Shown: piece by piece, positions 7,650 through 15,027 of the stretch
How the letters are laid out: each line of letters begins with the position of its first letter
Position numbering within the stretch: the stretch's first letter is position 1
Source: Geminicoccaceae bacterium
GTDB taxonomy: Bacteria > Pseudomonadota > Alphaproteobacteria > Geminicoccales > Geminicoccaceae
Assembly (NCBI GenBank): GCA_028279345.1
Contig: JANQNY010000040.1
Coordinates: forward strand, 1-44,312
Length of the DNA stretch: 44,312 bases
Direction of reading: 5' to 3'
The notes under the pieces: generated by a model
What the model saw: only the letters and a program-made list of their open reading frames with translations
Databases searched by the model: none
What the model was told of the DNA's origin: nothing
Position numbers and translations under genes: made by a program

Positions 7650-8878
7650 GGGGCTACCCTCGCTCGCAGCGGCGTCACCTTCGGTGCTCGCCCGGCCGCC
7701 AGCGCCTCGACGTGCTCACCCCACCGGGCCATGGCGTCGCGCTTTTCGACTGCGTAGCTGGCGCGGTTGTAGATGCCGGCGACGCCCGCCCTGTGCCCGC
7801 TGACGTGGTTGACCACGGCTTCAACGACATGCGGAAGCACGCCGAGCTCGACCATGCCGGTCACGACCGTTCGCCGGAGGTCATGCACGCGCCAACGCTT
7901 CACGGCGTCGCCCAGCTGTTCATCGAGCCGGGCCTTGCAGATACTCCAAGCCTGGAACCCGCCGCGGCCGGTGCCGAACACATGCTCGCGGCCGGCAAGC
8001 CGCCGCTGCTCGCAGACCCGGAGGACGGCGAGCGCCTGATCTGAGAGCGGCACCTCGTGCCAGCGCTTGTTCTTGGTGCGCGTCGCAGGCAGCACGCACA
8101 TCGCCTCCTCGAGGCGCAGCTCATCCCAACGCAGGCCGCCGATTTCCTCGCGGCGCTGGCCCGTCAGGATCAGCAACCGCAAGATGACCCCGTACTCGGT
8201 TGCCGGGTCCGCAGCGCGCCACACGTTCGCGAGCTCAGCGTCGGGGAGCACGCGGTCACGGCCTCCGCTCTGCGACGCTTTCGGCAGCCGGCTTGCCGGG
8301 TTCACCTCGAGGATCCCCGAAGCGATGGACCAGTTGAACATGCCGGACAGGTGCACGCCTGCCAGGTCGGCCGCGCGGGCGCCGCTGCTAGACGCCAACC
8401 GCTGCACCAGCTCGGCGACGTCGCGTCGAGTCAAAGCGGCAGCGTCGAGGCCGTGGAAGGGGGCCGCGAGGCTCAGAAGGGAATGGCGCACGCCGTCATA
8501 GGATCGTGGCCTGAGCCGCCTCCGAGCGTCACGCTCGAGGTAAAGCTCGGCGAGCGCTCGGAAGCTCTGATCGGGCTGCCTGTTCGCCGCCTTCTTCTTC
8601 GCCTCGATCTCGGCGCGCGGATCGTCGCCGAGGCGCGCTTTCGCCTTCAGGTCGCCGGCCGATGATCGCGCCTTCTTGGCTGGTATAGTCCGCACGTCGC
8701 CGAGCGTGACGAAGCGCTGGCCTGAACCGACCCGCAGCCGGACGATCCACGATCGCCGGCCGCTCGCCAGCACCCGGATGCCGAGGCCGGCTTCAAGATC
8801 ATCCCAGTGGGTGCATTCGCGCTTGCCGTCCTCTGGCCCCGGCAGGCTCTTAGCGAGGCGATCGTCGAGCGTGGCCAT
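7646..8878 (-). CDS. int: P4-type tyrosine integrase
   Basis: 410 aa, starting at the ATG at 8878 (MATLDDRLAKSLPGPEDGKR). The N-terminal DUF4102-like arm-binding domain (VLASGRRSWIVRLRVGSGQR, VTLGDVRTIPAKKAR) is followed by a SAM-like core-binding domain (about 110-200) and a catalytic domain. The catalytic residues seen are R242 in TGQRREEIGG, H332 and R335 in HDLRRT, and Y370 in GIYNRASY. It integrates DNA at tRNA 3' ends, and a tRNA-His 3' fragment lies 141 bp upstream of its start, confirming the attachment site. An upstream in-frame ATG exists at 9049, but the extension is low-quality sequence running into the att region. The gene appears intact. Confidence 0.9.
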   Translation of the reverse strand: MATLDDRLAKSLPGPEDGKRECTHWDDLEAGLGIRVLASGRRSWIVRLRVGSGQRFVTLGDVRTIPAKKARSSAGDLKAKARLGDDPRAEIEAKKKAANRQPDQSFRALAELYLERDARRRLRPRSYDGVRHSLLSLAAPFHGLDAAALTRRDVAELVQRLASSSGARAADLAGVHLSGMFNWSIASGILEVNPASRLPKASQSGGRDRVLPDAELANVWRAADPATEYGVILRLLILTGQRREEIGGLRWDELRLEEAMCVLPATRTKNKRWHEVPLSDQALAVLRVCEQRRLAGREHVFGTGRGGFQAWSICKARLDEQLGDAVKRWRVHDLRRTVVTGMVELGVLPHVVEAVVNHVSGHRAGVAGIYNRASYAVEKRDAMARWGEHVEALAAGRAPKVTPLRARVAP

Positions 8879-9018
8879 GACCGAACTCCGTGCTCGTGCA
8901 CGCGCGTGTGAGCGATATGTGAGCGACGCGCGTGCACGTCCGTGCACGAAAGTAAGAGGGCCATCAAGCTTTTCTGGCAACCCGTGGACGCTTGTGGACA
9001 CCCGTGTGAGCGATGCCG

Positions 9019-9067
9019 CAGATTGTGGCTCTGGAGGCCGGGGGTTCAAGTCCCCTCGCTCGCCCCA
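9019..9067 (+). other. Attachment-site core: 3' part of tRNA-His(GTG)
   Basis: The sequence folds as the anticodon arm, variable loop, T arm and 3' acceptor strand of a tRNA. The anticodon loop is TTGTGGC with anticodon GTG at 9025-9027, the T stem is GGGGG/CCCCT around TTCAAGT, the acceptor strand is 9057-9063, C is at the discriminator (9064, diagnostic for tRNA-His) and CCA is at 9065-9067. The 5' half is missing: no complementary GCGAGCG lies upstream, and the anticodon stem is broken at its outermost pair (9018). This is therefore an att junction left by integration, not a functional tRNA. Confidence 0.8.
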
Positions 9068-9302
9068 ATTCCGCTAACGAGTTAGCTCCCGCTGAGCGCG
9101 TTTCTGTTCCCCGAGGACTCGGCCGGGGAAGGCAGGGGGAACAGATGTTGCCAGTTGGGTCCGTTGCGCACTGTTCAGAGAACCGACTCTGGCCTCTTAG
9201 GTGCTCGCCGACCGAGCGTGGTTCGCGCTGCGATGGGCGTTCCAGTCGCAGCGTTGCCTCAGAAGCCCCAGCGACCCTCGAACCCAGAAGAAGACCGCGG
9301 AC

Positions 9303-9890
9303 CTAAAGAGGGGCCCGTAGACAGGCCAGGGCCTTCGCGACCAGGTCCACCTCCAAAGCCGCCAAAGTGACGGCCGCCGTCGCGGCTAGTGCAATGAATG
9401 GCGGCACCGCAGCAATCCAGAGAGCGACCTTGAGCCACACAATTCGGCGCTGATTGTTAAGCCGGTTCGTCGCGCATACGTCTTCAAGTTTCACGACAGC
9501 GTCGCCGAGAAGCTGACGCTCAGTCCGTTTTTCCGAAGCCAGCGCGTCGAACCATGTGTGTGGCCATGCGCCTGCAGCTCGGGACCGTCGCGGCAGCAAC
9601 GCTAAGGCCGCAAGGAAAGCGCTTGCGAACCAGCCAAGGATCATGCCCGCTAGAACCCACAGCGCACTCCCAAGCGGCGGTGCTTCGGGATCTCGTAGGG
9701 CGAGCGTAACGAACAGGAGGCTGGCAGCCGCCGTGGTCAGAGCCGCGAGTGCGCCTGCCCGCTGATCGATCGAGTTGGCTGTGTCGCGTTGCTCGGAGAC
9801 TATCAGCTCACCTTGACGCTGGATCTCACGTATGAAATCAGGGCTAACCGAGTTCCAGTCGACACTCGCAGTCTTTCGGGCACTGGGCAT
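9303..9890 (-). CDS. Four-helix membrane protein, 195 aa
   Basis: From MPSARKTASVDWNSV the protein has a polar helix (DFIREIQRQGELIVSEQRDT, then ANSIDQRAGALAAL), two transmembrane segments (about 48-65 and 77-100), a cytoplasmic stretch with WFDALASEKRTERQLLGDAV, a segment NRLNNQRRIVWL and two more hydrophobic helices (about 150-185). The order (ID-x-RAG before TM1, then N-x-x-N-x-R before TM3) is seen in many small membrane proteins of genomic islands, including effectors of nucleotide-signalled defence systems. No cyclase is adjacent here. It sits just outside the att core. The start is uncertain because GGAG abuts the ATG. Confidence 0.6.
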   Translation of the reverse strand: MPSARKTASVDWNSVSPDFIREIQRQGELIVSEQRDTANSIDQRAGALAALTTAAASLLFVTLALRDPEAPPLGSALWVLAGMILGWFASAFLAALALLPRRSRAAGAWPHTWFDALASEKRTERQLLGDAVVKLEDVCATNRLNNQRRIVWLKVALWIAAVPPFIALAATAAVTLAALEVDLVAKALACLRAPL

Positions 9891-10203
9891 CTCCTTAGCC
9901 GCCACCTGAACTTCCCGGCACTCTCTCACGCGGCAATGCCGAGCTTCGATCGAGCGTGGTCGCCAGACCAGTTGCATGTCTGCGTGTTGCGCGGGGGCGG
10001 TCGCGAGGGTTGCATTCCCGCTGACGTGCTGGGCGAGGAAGATCTCAAGGGCCTGGCTCGCTGGTCGCGTTCTAGGGCGGCGCCGTCGGCCAGATGCATG
10101 CTAGATGGGGTCGCGTAGGGGGTCGCGGATCACATCACGCCGGCGGGTGTCAGATCCTCTTCACGAGGGAGAGCGTGATGCGCCGCAGTCAGGGAGGAAC
10201 GCT

Positions 10204-11196
10204 ATGAAGCTATCTCTACCGAACCGCCGCCAGTTCCTGACGACGTCCACGTTGGGCGTCACTGCTGCCGCGGCGCTGCCGCTCGGCGCAGTCGCGCCTT
10301 TCGAGTCCGCTCTCGCGGCCGCTCCCATCGCAACCGATCAGGCGCCATACTTCTACCGCTTCATGCACGGCGAGGCGCAAGTGACTATGGTGTCAGACGG
10401 GCCGTTGCCGCTCGGCAGCCCCGCCGGAAACTTCCTCGGAGCTGAAGAAACCGAAATCAACACGATACTACACGACAACTTCTTGCCTAATGACAATGTA
10501 GTTCTGGAGCAGAACTCACCAATCGTCAATATCAATGGGCGATTGGTTCTGTTCGACACAGGAATGGGCGCCATTCAAATGTTCGGCGAAAAGACTGGAC
10601 GCCTTCTTAGAAGTATGGCTGAAGCCAGTATAGCGCCGGAAGCTATTGACGCCGTAGTCTGCACTCATGGACACATCGACCATATTGGTGGCATCGTCGC
10701 CGAGAACGGCCCGATTTTCCCCAACGCCCAAGTGTTTATCAGCGAAGCCGACTTCGATTATTGGACTGACGAAGCGAAGCTGAGCGGTCAGCTAGGCCCG
10801 TTCGTCAAGGCCGCGCGCGATAACCTGATGCCGGTGCGCGATCGCATCCTTTTTGTACGTGACGAAGAGGAGATACTGCCGGGTATCACGGCGATGGCTG
10901 CTCCAGGCCACACGGTCGGCCACACCATCTTCGTGATCGAGTCTGATGGCGATTCGCTGTGCTTCATCGGCGATCTGACGCATCATCAAGTGCTGCTCGT
11001 GGAGCGTCCGAGGCTGGAGTTCGCCTATGACACTGATCCCAAGCAGTCTGCCGAGACGCGCGTGCGACTTCTGGACATGCTGGCCGCCAACCGCATTCCG
11101 GTGATTGCCTACCACTTCCCGTGGCCGGGCGTGGGGCACTTCGCCAAGGCGGGTGATGGCTTCCGCTATCTGCCCACGCCCATGGAACTGGGCTGA
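10204..11196 (+). CDS. Tat-exported metallo-beta-lactamase-fold hydrolase
   Basis: 330 aa. The ATG at 10204 follows GGAGG at good spacing; a longer frame from 10105 is rejected because the signal peptide would be internal. The N-terminus (NRRQFLTTSTLGVTAAAALP, about 7-26) is a twin-arginine signal with cleavage near ALAAAP, so it probably acts in the periplasm. The zinc-binding signature THGHIDHIGG contains H155, H157, D159 and H160; GHTVGH and the GDLTHH region supply further ligands. The family includes lactonases, quorum-quenching enzymes and alkylsulfatase-like hydrolases; the substrate cannot be told. It stands alone, without an operon partner. Confidence 0.85.
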   Translation: MKLSLPNRRQFLTTSTLGVTAAAALPLGAVAPFESALAAAPIATDQAPYFYRFMHGEAQVTMVSDGPLPLGSPAGNFLGAEETEINTILHDNFLPNDNVVLEQNSPIVNINGRLVLFDTGMGAIQMFGEKTGRLLRSMAEASIAPEAIDAVVCTHGHIDHIGGIVAENGPIFPNAQVFISEADFDYWTDEAKLSGQLGPFVKAARDNLMPVRDRILFVRDEEEILPGITAMAAPGHTVGHTIFVIESDGDSLCFIGDLTHHQVLLVERPRLEFAYDTDPKQSAETRVRLLDMLAANRIPVIAYHFPWPGVGHFAKAGDGFRYLPTPMELG

Positions 11197-11312
11197 GGGG
11201 AAGCCGCTGGCCGGGCGCTAACCTAGAGCGTCTGCTCTTGTAGGTGGCACGACTAGGCCGAAGGCAGCCGACGAACTCACCCGCAAGCGGCACGACGCGC
11301 GAAAGCAACCGC

Positions 11313-11348
11313 CCCCGCGCGTCGGTGACGGCACGGGGCGGGTAGGTC
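11313..11348. repeat. 36-bp repeat with terminator-like hairpin, copy 2
   Basis: Identical over 36 bp to 1782-1817. It lies just beyond the 3' end of the minus-strand cassette 11374-12376, as copy 1 lies beyond 1839-2590. The CCCCG/CGGGG arms form a hairpin in the direction of transcription, but the T-rich tail seen in copy 1 is less clear here. Confidence 0.7.
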
Positions 11349-11373
11349 GATCGTCGTTGGAGGCGAAGGCCCT

Positions 11374-11643
11374 TTACGTTGCCGGCGCCTCAGCCTCCCG
11401 GCTCATCTGAGGTTGCCGTAGCCGAGCTTCGTCTAGCTCATTCCCGGCATGCTTCAGCTTGGCCCGCATGGCGAGCGCAAGCGCGGACGCTCCACCGAGC
11501 CGCTCGACGAACATGTCGGTCGGCGGCTCGCTGAGGTTCAGGTCCATGGACATGTTGTCGAGCTGAGCGGCCAACGCCGTGAATGCCGTACGCGCCTCCA
11601 GCAGCAGCATCGCCTGCTCTTCGGCCACGCGTTCCGCGGTCAT
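11374..11643 (-). CDS. Small hypothetical protein, 89 aa
   Basis: Starts MTAERVAEEQAMLLLEARTA and is almost entirely helical, with a short break LSEPPTDMFVERLGG in the middle and a charged end. It lies 16 bp after the stop of 11660-12376 on the same strand, so it is the second gene of that pair, matching the position of 1839-2165 in the other cassette. No family is recognised. Confidence 0.6.
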   Translation of the reverse strand: MTAERVAEEQAMLLLEARTAFTALAAQLDNMSMDLNLSEPPTDMFVERLGGASALALAMRAKLKHAGNELDEARLRQPQMSREAEAPAT

Positions 11644-11659
11644 TGCGCCGTCTGTGCGC

Positions 11660-12376
11660 TCATTGGGTGGCCTCCGTGTCGGCGCCAGCCGGGTCTTCGG
11701 TGGTCGCTTCCTCCGCCGGCGCCAGCTTGGCCCCTAGGACATCGAGCGCGTAGCACAGCACGGTGTCGACGTGCTCGGCGTCGTAGTCCTGACCGCCACG
11801 CGATGCCGCGACCAACAGCTCGATCTGCGTGCGCAGCTCTTCGGTGTTGCAGGGCACGGTCTCGACCGCCCACCTGACGTGCTCGGCCTGCCGTTCAGCG
11901 ATGGCGGTGCTCCTCTCATCCGAGCTGGCGGGCAGCAGGTCGGCCTGGTTCCGCCACTCGCGCAACGCCCAGGAAATGCGGTTCCCTCCCGGCTCGCGTG
12001 CTCTTTCCCATAGAGCATTGGTGTGACCACGAGGCGCCAGCGCACCGATCCGGCCGTGGATGAGAAGGTCGCGCATGTCCCCGAGAAGCAGCCAGCCGGC
12101 GGGTATGCCGCGGTTCAACGAGAAATCAATGAGCTCTTCATCCGTGTAGTAGAACTTTCGGTCGCCCATCTTGAGCAGGCGCTCGACCTCATCCTGATTG
12201 ATGGGGTCGGGAAAGTAGCCGGTGGGCTCGCTGAACACCTCGCCAACCAAGGCGAGCCGCTGGCGAAACTCATTGGCCCGGCGCATGCGCTTGAACCGCT
12301 CCACCGCCGCCGGCGGCTGGTAGTGGGCGGGTGCGCGGCGGGTAGGTTCGGTCTGTGTTAGGGAAGGCGTAGCCAT
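11660..12376 (-). CDS. Hypothetical protein of the duplicated cassette, 238 aa
   Basis: The ATG at 12376 follows GGGAG and gives MATPSLTQTEPTRRAPAHYQ. Its first ten residues and leader match the gene at 2162-2590 (MAMHSLTQTTTRR). The body is different: helical segments (RFKRMRRANEFRQRLALVGE), an aromatic region (RKFYYTDEELIDFSLNRGIP AGWLLLGDMRD) resembling phage or plasmid small-protein motifs, and an acidic tail (EEATTEDPAGADTEATQ). No signal peptide and no known family. It may be an accessory gene that swapped in behind a shared promoter. Confidence 0.6.
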   Translation of the reverse strand: MATPSLTQTEPTRRAPAHYQPPAAVERFKRMRRANEFRQRLALVGEVFSEPTGYFPDPINQDEVERLLKMGDRKFYYTDEELIDFSLNRGIPAGWLLLGDMRDLLIHGRIGALAPRGHTNALWERAREPGGNRISWALREWRNQADLLPASSDERSTAIAERQAEHVRWAVETVPCNTEELRTQIELLVAASRGGQDYDAEHVDTVLCYALDVLGAKLAPAEEATTEDPAGADTEATQ

Positions 12377-12391
12377 CGCGATCTCCCATGG

Positions 12392-12412
12392 ATCGTTGGT
12401 GGTTAGGCCCGG
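12392..12412. repeat. Leader repeat, copy 2 (identical to 2606-2626)
   Basis: A 21-bp exact match to the leader of the 2162-2590 gene, placed 16 bp upstream of the start at 12376. Similarity extends outward at lower identity on both sides. Confidence 0.7.
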
Positions 12413-12440
12413 AGTTGGTGCGCCAACACCGCTCCGGGTC

Positions 12441-12494
12441 GCGCATATGCGCACCACATATGCGCAGATGTCAACCGCATGGTTCACATATGCG
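12441..12494. promoter_or_regulatory. Cluster of three CATATG palindromes: likely operator of the RHH regulator
   Basis: GCGCATATGCGC (12441-12452, a perfect palindrome), CACATATGCGC (12455-12465) and CACATATGCG (12485-12494) lie between the divergent genes starting at 12376 and 12518. Spacing between the CATATG cores is 13 and 30 bp. Ribbon-helix-helix proteins bind such short repeated sites and usually repress their own promoter, so this is a plausible operator controlling both directions. Confidence 0.6.
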
Positions 12495-12517
12495 TTGCGA
12501 GCAGGTACGGTGTTCCT

Positions 12518-12691
12518 ATGAGCAGGAGCGGCAAGAACCTGAACCCGCGTATCATCACAGAGATGGCGCCAGAGCTGATCGAGCGTATCGATGAATGGCG
12601 GTACGAGAACCGCGTTCCCTCGCGCTCAGAGGCCATCCGCCGCCTGATCGAGGCGGGCTTGCAAGCGACCAAGCCAAAGCAGCGGAAATGA
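12518..12691 (+). CDS. Ribbon-helix-helix (Arc/CopG-type) regulator, 57 aa
   Basis: Starts MSRSGKNLNPRIITEMAPEL at the ATG at 12518; an upstream frame start at 12479 would run through the operator cluster. The strand RIITEMAPELIERIDEWR is followed by RVPSRSEAIRRLIEAGL, the classic RHH pattern (beta strand, helix A, turn with SRSEAIRRLI, helix B), and a basic tail. It is likely a dimeric DNA-binding repressor acting on the CATATG cluster just upstream. The SRAP gene starts 13 bp after its stop, so the two are probably co-transcribed, giving a self-regulated RHH-SRAP unit. Confidence 0.8.
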   Translation: MSRSGKNLNPRIITEMAPELIERIDEWRYENRVPSRSEAIRRLIEAGLQATKPKQRK

Positions 12692-12704
12692 TGGCAGGCC
12701 AGCG

Positions 12705-13343
12705 ATGTGCGGTCGCTATCTCCACTACGCCCCTGTTGAGCTGCTGGAGCGGGCTTTCGCCCTCGACCTCGGTGGCCAGCGCCCGAACCTTAAACCGCGC
12801 TACAACATCGCGCCGACACCGTTCGCGCCAATCGTCTCCACTACAGACGGCAAGCGCTCGCTGAGCATGGCCCATTGGGGCTTGGTGCCGAGCTGGGCAA
12901 AGGACCGCTCCGGCGCCGCAAAGCTCATCAACGCTCGCGGTGAGACCGTCGCTTCCAAGCCTTCGTTCCGCAGCGCGTTCAAGGGCCGTCGCTGGCTTGT
13001 CCCGGTCAACGGCTTCTACGAGTGGACAGGTCCGAAGGGGAACCGACAGCCGTACGTGCTAGAGCCAACCAAGGGCGACCTCATGGCGTTCGGCGTGCTC
13101 TACGAGCGAAAGCGCGAGGATGACGGCTCGACGCTCGTGAGCTTCACCATCGTGACCACGGCCGCCAACGACGACGTGGAGGCGCTGCACAACCGCATGC
13201 CGCTCATCCTGGCGCCGGAGACGTGGCTAGAGGGGGCGCCGGACCCTGCTAAAGGGCTCATCGGCCAGCGCCCACTGGCACGCTCGCGGCGAGGCCGGTC
13301 GACCGCCGCGTCGGTGACGTGCGCAACGACGACCCGAGCCTGA
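12705..13343 (+). CDS. SRAP/HMCES (YedK-like) abasic-site protein, frameshifted 3' end
   Basis: MCGRYLHYAPVELLERAFAL carries the catalytic Cys2 that forms a thiazolidine crosslink with abasic sites in single-stranded DNA. Other family landmarks are RYNIAPT, NARGET, GFYEW (E106) and HNRMP (H162). The expected C-terminus is present in another frame: RPAPTGTLAARPVDRRV followed by RNDDPSLIEPATLL, ending in TAG at 13364-13366. A one-base shift near 13250-13258 (after LEGAPDPAKGL) replaces it with an unrelated arginine/serine-rich tail stopping at 13343. The active-site residues precede the shift, so activity may remain, but the conserved end is lost. A homologous stranded C-terminal segment occurs at 28154-28348. 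Confidence 0.85.
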   Translation: MCGRYLHYAPVELLERAFALDLGGQRPNLKPRYNIAPTPFAPIVSTTDGKRSLSMAHWGLVPSWAKDRSGAAKLINARGETVASKPSFRSAFKGRRWLVPVNGFYEWTGPKGNRQPYVLEPTKGDLMAFGVLYERKREDDGSTLVSFTIVTTAANDDVEALHNRMPLILAPETWLEGAPDPAKGLIGQRPLARSRRGRSTAASVTCATTTRA

Positions 13344-13384
13344 TCGAACCTGCGACGCTGTTGTAGGCTGCGACCTGAGCCAGC

Positions 13385-13882
13385 TCAGGCCGGCTCGCCC
13401 AGTCGGTTCCAGGCATCGAGGAGAGGTTGGGCCAGCTGGGCAACGTCCGGGTCCGCGAGATGCGATGCTATCTCGGGGTGGTCGGGTATCGTCGCTGAGT
13501 TGGTTGCGCGGCGCTTGATGAGCCAGGCGCCGTCGACCTTGGCTAGCTGGTCCTCGTAGAAGCCGGCGAAGATGGTGCGAAGGCCCTTCGGCGTCGCCGC
13601 GACGAGGACCGCGGAGGCTCGCCCGGTAGCCACCAAACCGTCCTCCGCGATGGTGTAGAGTGGCGAGGACGTGATGTGCCGCGTGCCGAGCTGGGCGTGG
13701 ACATCGGCGTAGGCCTGTAGCTTGGCGCGGCCACGGAGCGCCAGGTCGCCCATGACGAACACGCCGTCCTCGCTGAAGCACGCCGCCCACGCCATCGAAT
13801 CGTGTCCGTCGATGCTAAGCGTGTAGCGCGCCAACAACTCGTGAATCGCCACTGTCTCGATGGTCTTCTGGAGTTCGTTCAT
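13385..13882 (-). CDS. SnoaL/NTF2-like protein, 165 aa
   Basis: From MNELQKTIETVAIHELLARY the protein matches the SnoaL-like family: helix with IHELLARYTLSIDGHDSMAW, then FSEDGVFVMGDLALRG, a region with GTRHITSSPLYTIAEDGLVA, strands ending in FYEDQLAKVDGAWLIKRR, and a proline-rich end. The fold forms a cone-shaped pocket used by isomerases, dehydratases and hydroxylating-dioxygenase small subunits; the substrate is not evident. A frame extension to 13975 is arginine-rich and not credible. The gene is convergent with the SRAP gene and does not obviously belong to a pathway here. Confidence 0.8.
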   Translation of the reverse strand: MNELQKTIETVAIHELLARYTLSIDGHDSMAWAACFSEDGVFVMGDLALRGRAKLQAYADVHAQLGTRHITSSPLYTIAEDGLVATGRASAVLVAATPKGLRTIFAGFYEDQLAKVDGAWLIKRRATNSATIPDHPEIASHLADPDVAQLAQPLLDAWNRLGEPA

Positions 13883-14104
13883 GGTGCGGGTCCTTGGGCG
13901 GAAGGCGGGCGGGATCTGGTGTCGGTCCGGCAGCGGCTCGTTGCGTCTCCTTAGCGAATGGCCTGCCGCGACCACGACACCTGGTGTAGCGCCAGTACTC
14001 TTGCACCTCGACGTCTGGCGTCAGCGGTTCGGCTCGTGTGTAGCAAGAGCAGTCTCGTTCCGCCGACAGCGTACTTGCAGGGGCGCGTGGCCGGTCGCAC
14101 AGCC

Positions 14105-14323
14105 CTACGGAGCGCCATCCGACCGCCCACTCGTGCGCGCCTTCATTGGCGGCTTCTTGTCCAGCCGCCACCCGCACAGCCTGAGATGCCGGATCACGGC
14201 CTTCGCCGCGAGCCGCAGGTGCTCGATGTCTTTGTGATCAGGGATGCGCCGGAGCACCTTCCGCTGGCGCGACAGCGCGTAGGCAATGTCAAAGGCGAGG
14301 TCGTCGTCGCGCTGCTCGGACAT
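14105..14323 (-). CDS. Small basic protein, 72 aa, of a locally repeated family
   Basis: Begins MSEQRDDDLAFDIAYALSRQ and ends RHLRLCGWRLDKKPPMKART plus a short tail. The C-terminal half recurs in a second copy at 28896-29010 (RHLTLCGWRLEKKLPMKAH), with matching DNA around it. That supports a real gene or a small mobile unit. Function unknown. No clear ribosome binding site is seen. Confidence 0.5.
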   Translation of the reverse strand: MSEQRDDDLAFDIAYALSRQRKVLRRIPDHKDIEHLRLAAKAVIRHLRLCGWRLDKKPPMKARTSGRSDGAP

Positions 14324-14654
14324 GTGCGCGGGGGATGGCGTGATAAGAACGAAAATGGAGCAAGATCGTTGTCTGTGTTGAGGAAACGAAGGCTGGGCTG
14401 GCGGTCATGCCCAGCGTACTCCTTCGATGCCCCTGTGCGGCCTTAAAGGGAAGTCGGAGCGTTCAACGGTTAGGTCGTCAAGATGCAGACAGCAGACGTG
14501 CCCACCATCATCTGTTTCGTCTCAAACCCGCAGTTGCCCGACGTGTGATGCCGACACCGCGACTGCGGGAGCGAAAGAGCGCGAGTTCGGGTCGAGCTCG
14601 CCAGTCTCGCGCCTGTTCAGTGCGCCGGCGGAGTGGCGCAGCACGATTGCTTGT
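14324..14654. other. No supported gene
   Basis: The stretch between the 72-aa gene and the toxin gene has only arginine/serine-rich open frames. No repeats or hairpins stood out. Confidence 0.4.
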
Positions 14655-15027
14655 TCATACTTCATACAAAGGCAGAAGCTCGAGACGCGCGCGTTTCGCA
14701 TCGATTGTCAGCACCACTCCGCGTTCGAGTTCCTCAGAGGCCGCAGTGAGAGCCGCGACGACAACGGCGGCGGACTTTTCCGGCGAGAGGTCGTCCGCAC
14801 GCAGCTGAACCACGCTCGGCTCGGCGCCCCTCGTCACGGCGAGCGTCGCGCCGGAGTTGAGGTCGACAGTTGAGAACGACGAGATCGCCATTCCTCGCAA
14901 AGCTGATGATCTCGGCGTCCGGTGCGTCCAGGGGGCCGACGTCGGCCCAGTGCAGCGCCTCGAACCCGGCAGCCTCGAGCGCGCCAATCCATCGCGGCGA
15001 CAGGTTCATGTCGATGAGCCGCTTCAT
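14655..15027 (-). pseudogene. DUF5615 PIN-like toxin, frameshifted
   Basis: The gene starts at 15027, overlapping the antitoxin stop by four bases (ATGA). The first half reads MKRLIDMNLSPRWIGALEAA, then ADVGPLDAPDAEIISFA and DLVVL, the acidic PIN-like core of DUF5615 (MNLSPRW, DAEI). Near 14870-14873 the frame changes: one extra base turns the expected VVLTVDLNSGATLAVTRG into VVLNCRPQ. The rest (PSVVQLRADDLSPEKSAAVV, ending RLELLPLYEV) continues in the other frame to 14655. With the base removed, the product is a normal full-length toxin of about 120 aa. It is probably inactive, unless the shift is a sequence error. Confidence 0.75.

Noticed and set aside
9000..9067. Complete tRNA gene
   Set aside because: Only the 3' part folds; the acceptor 5' strand and D arm are missing.
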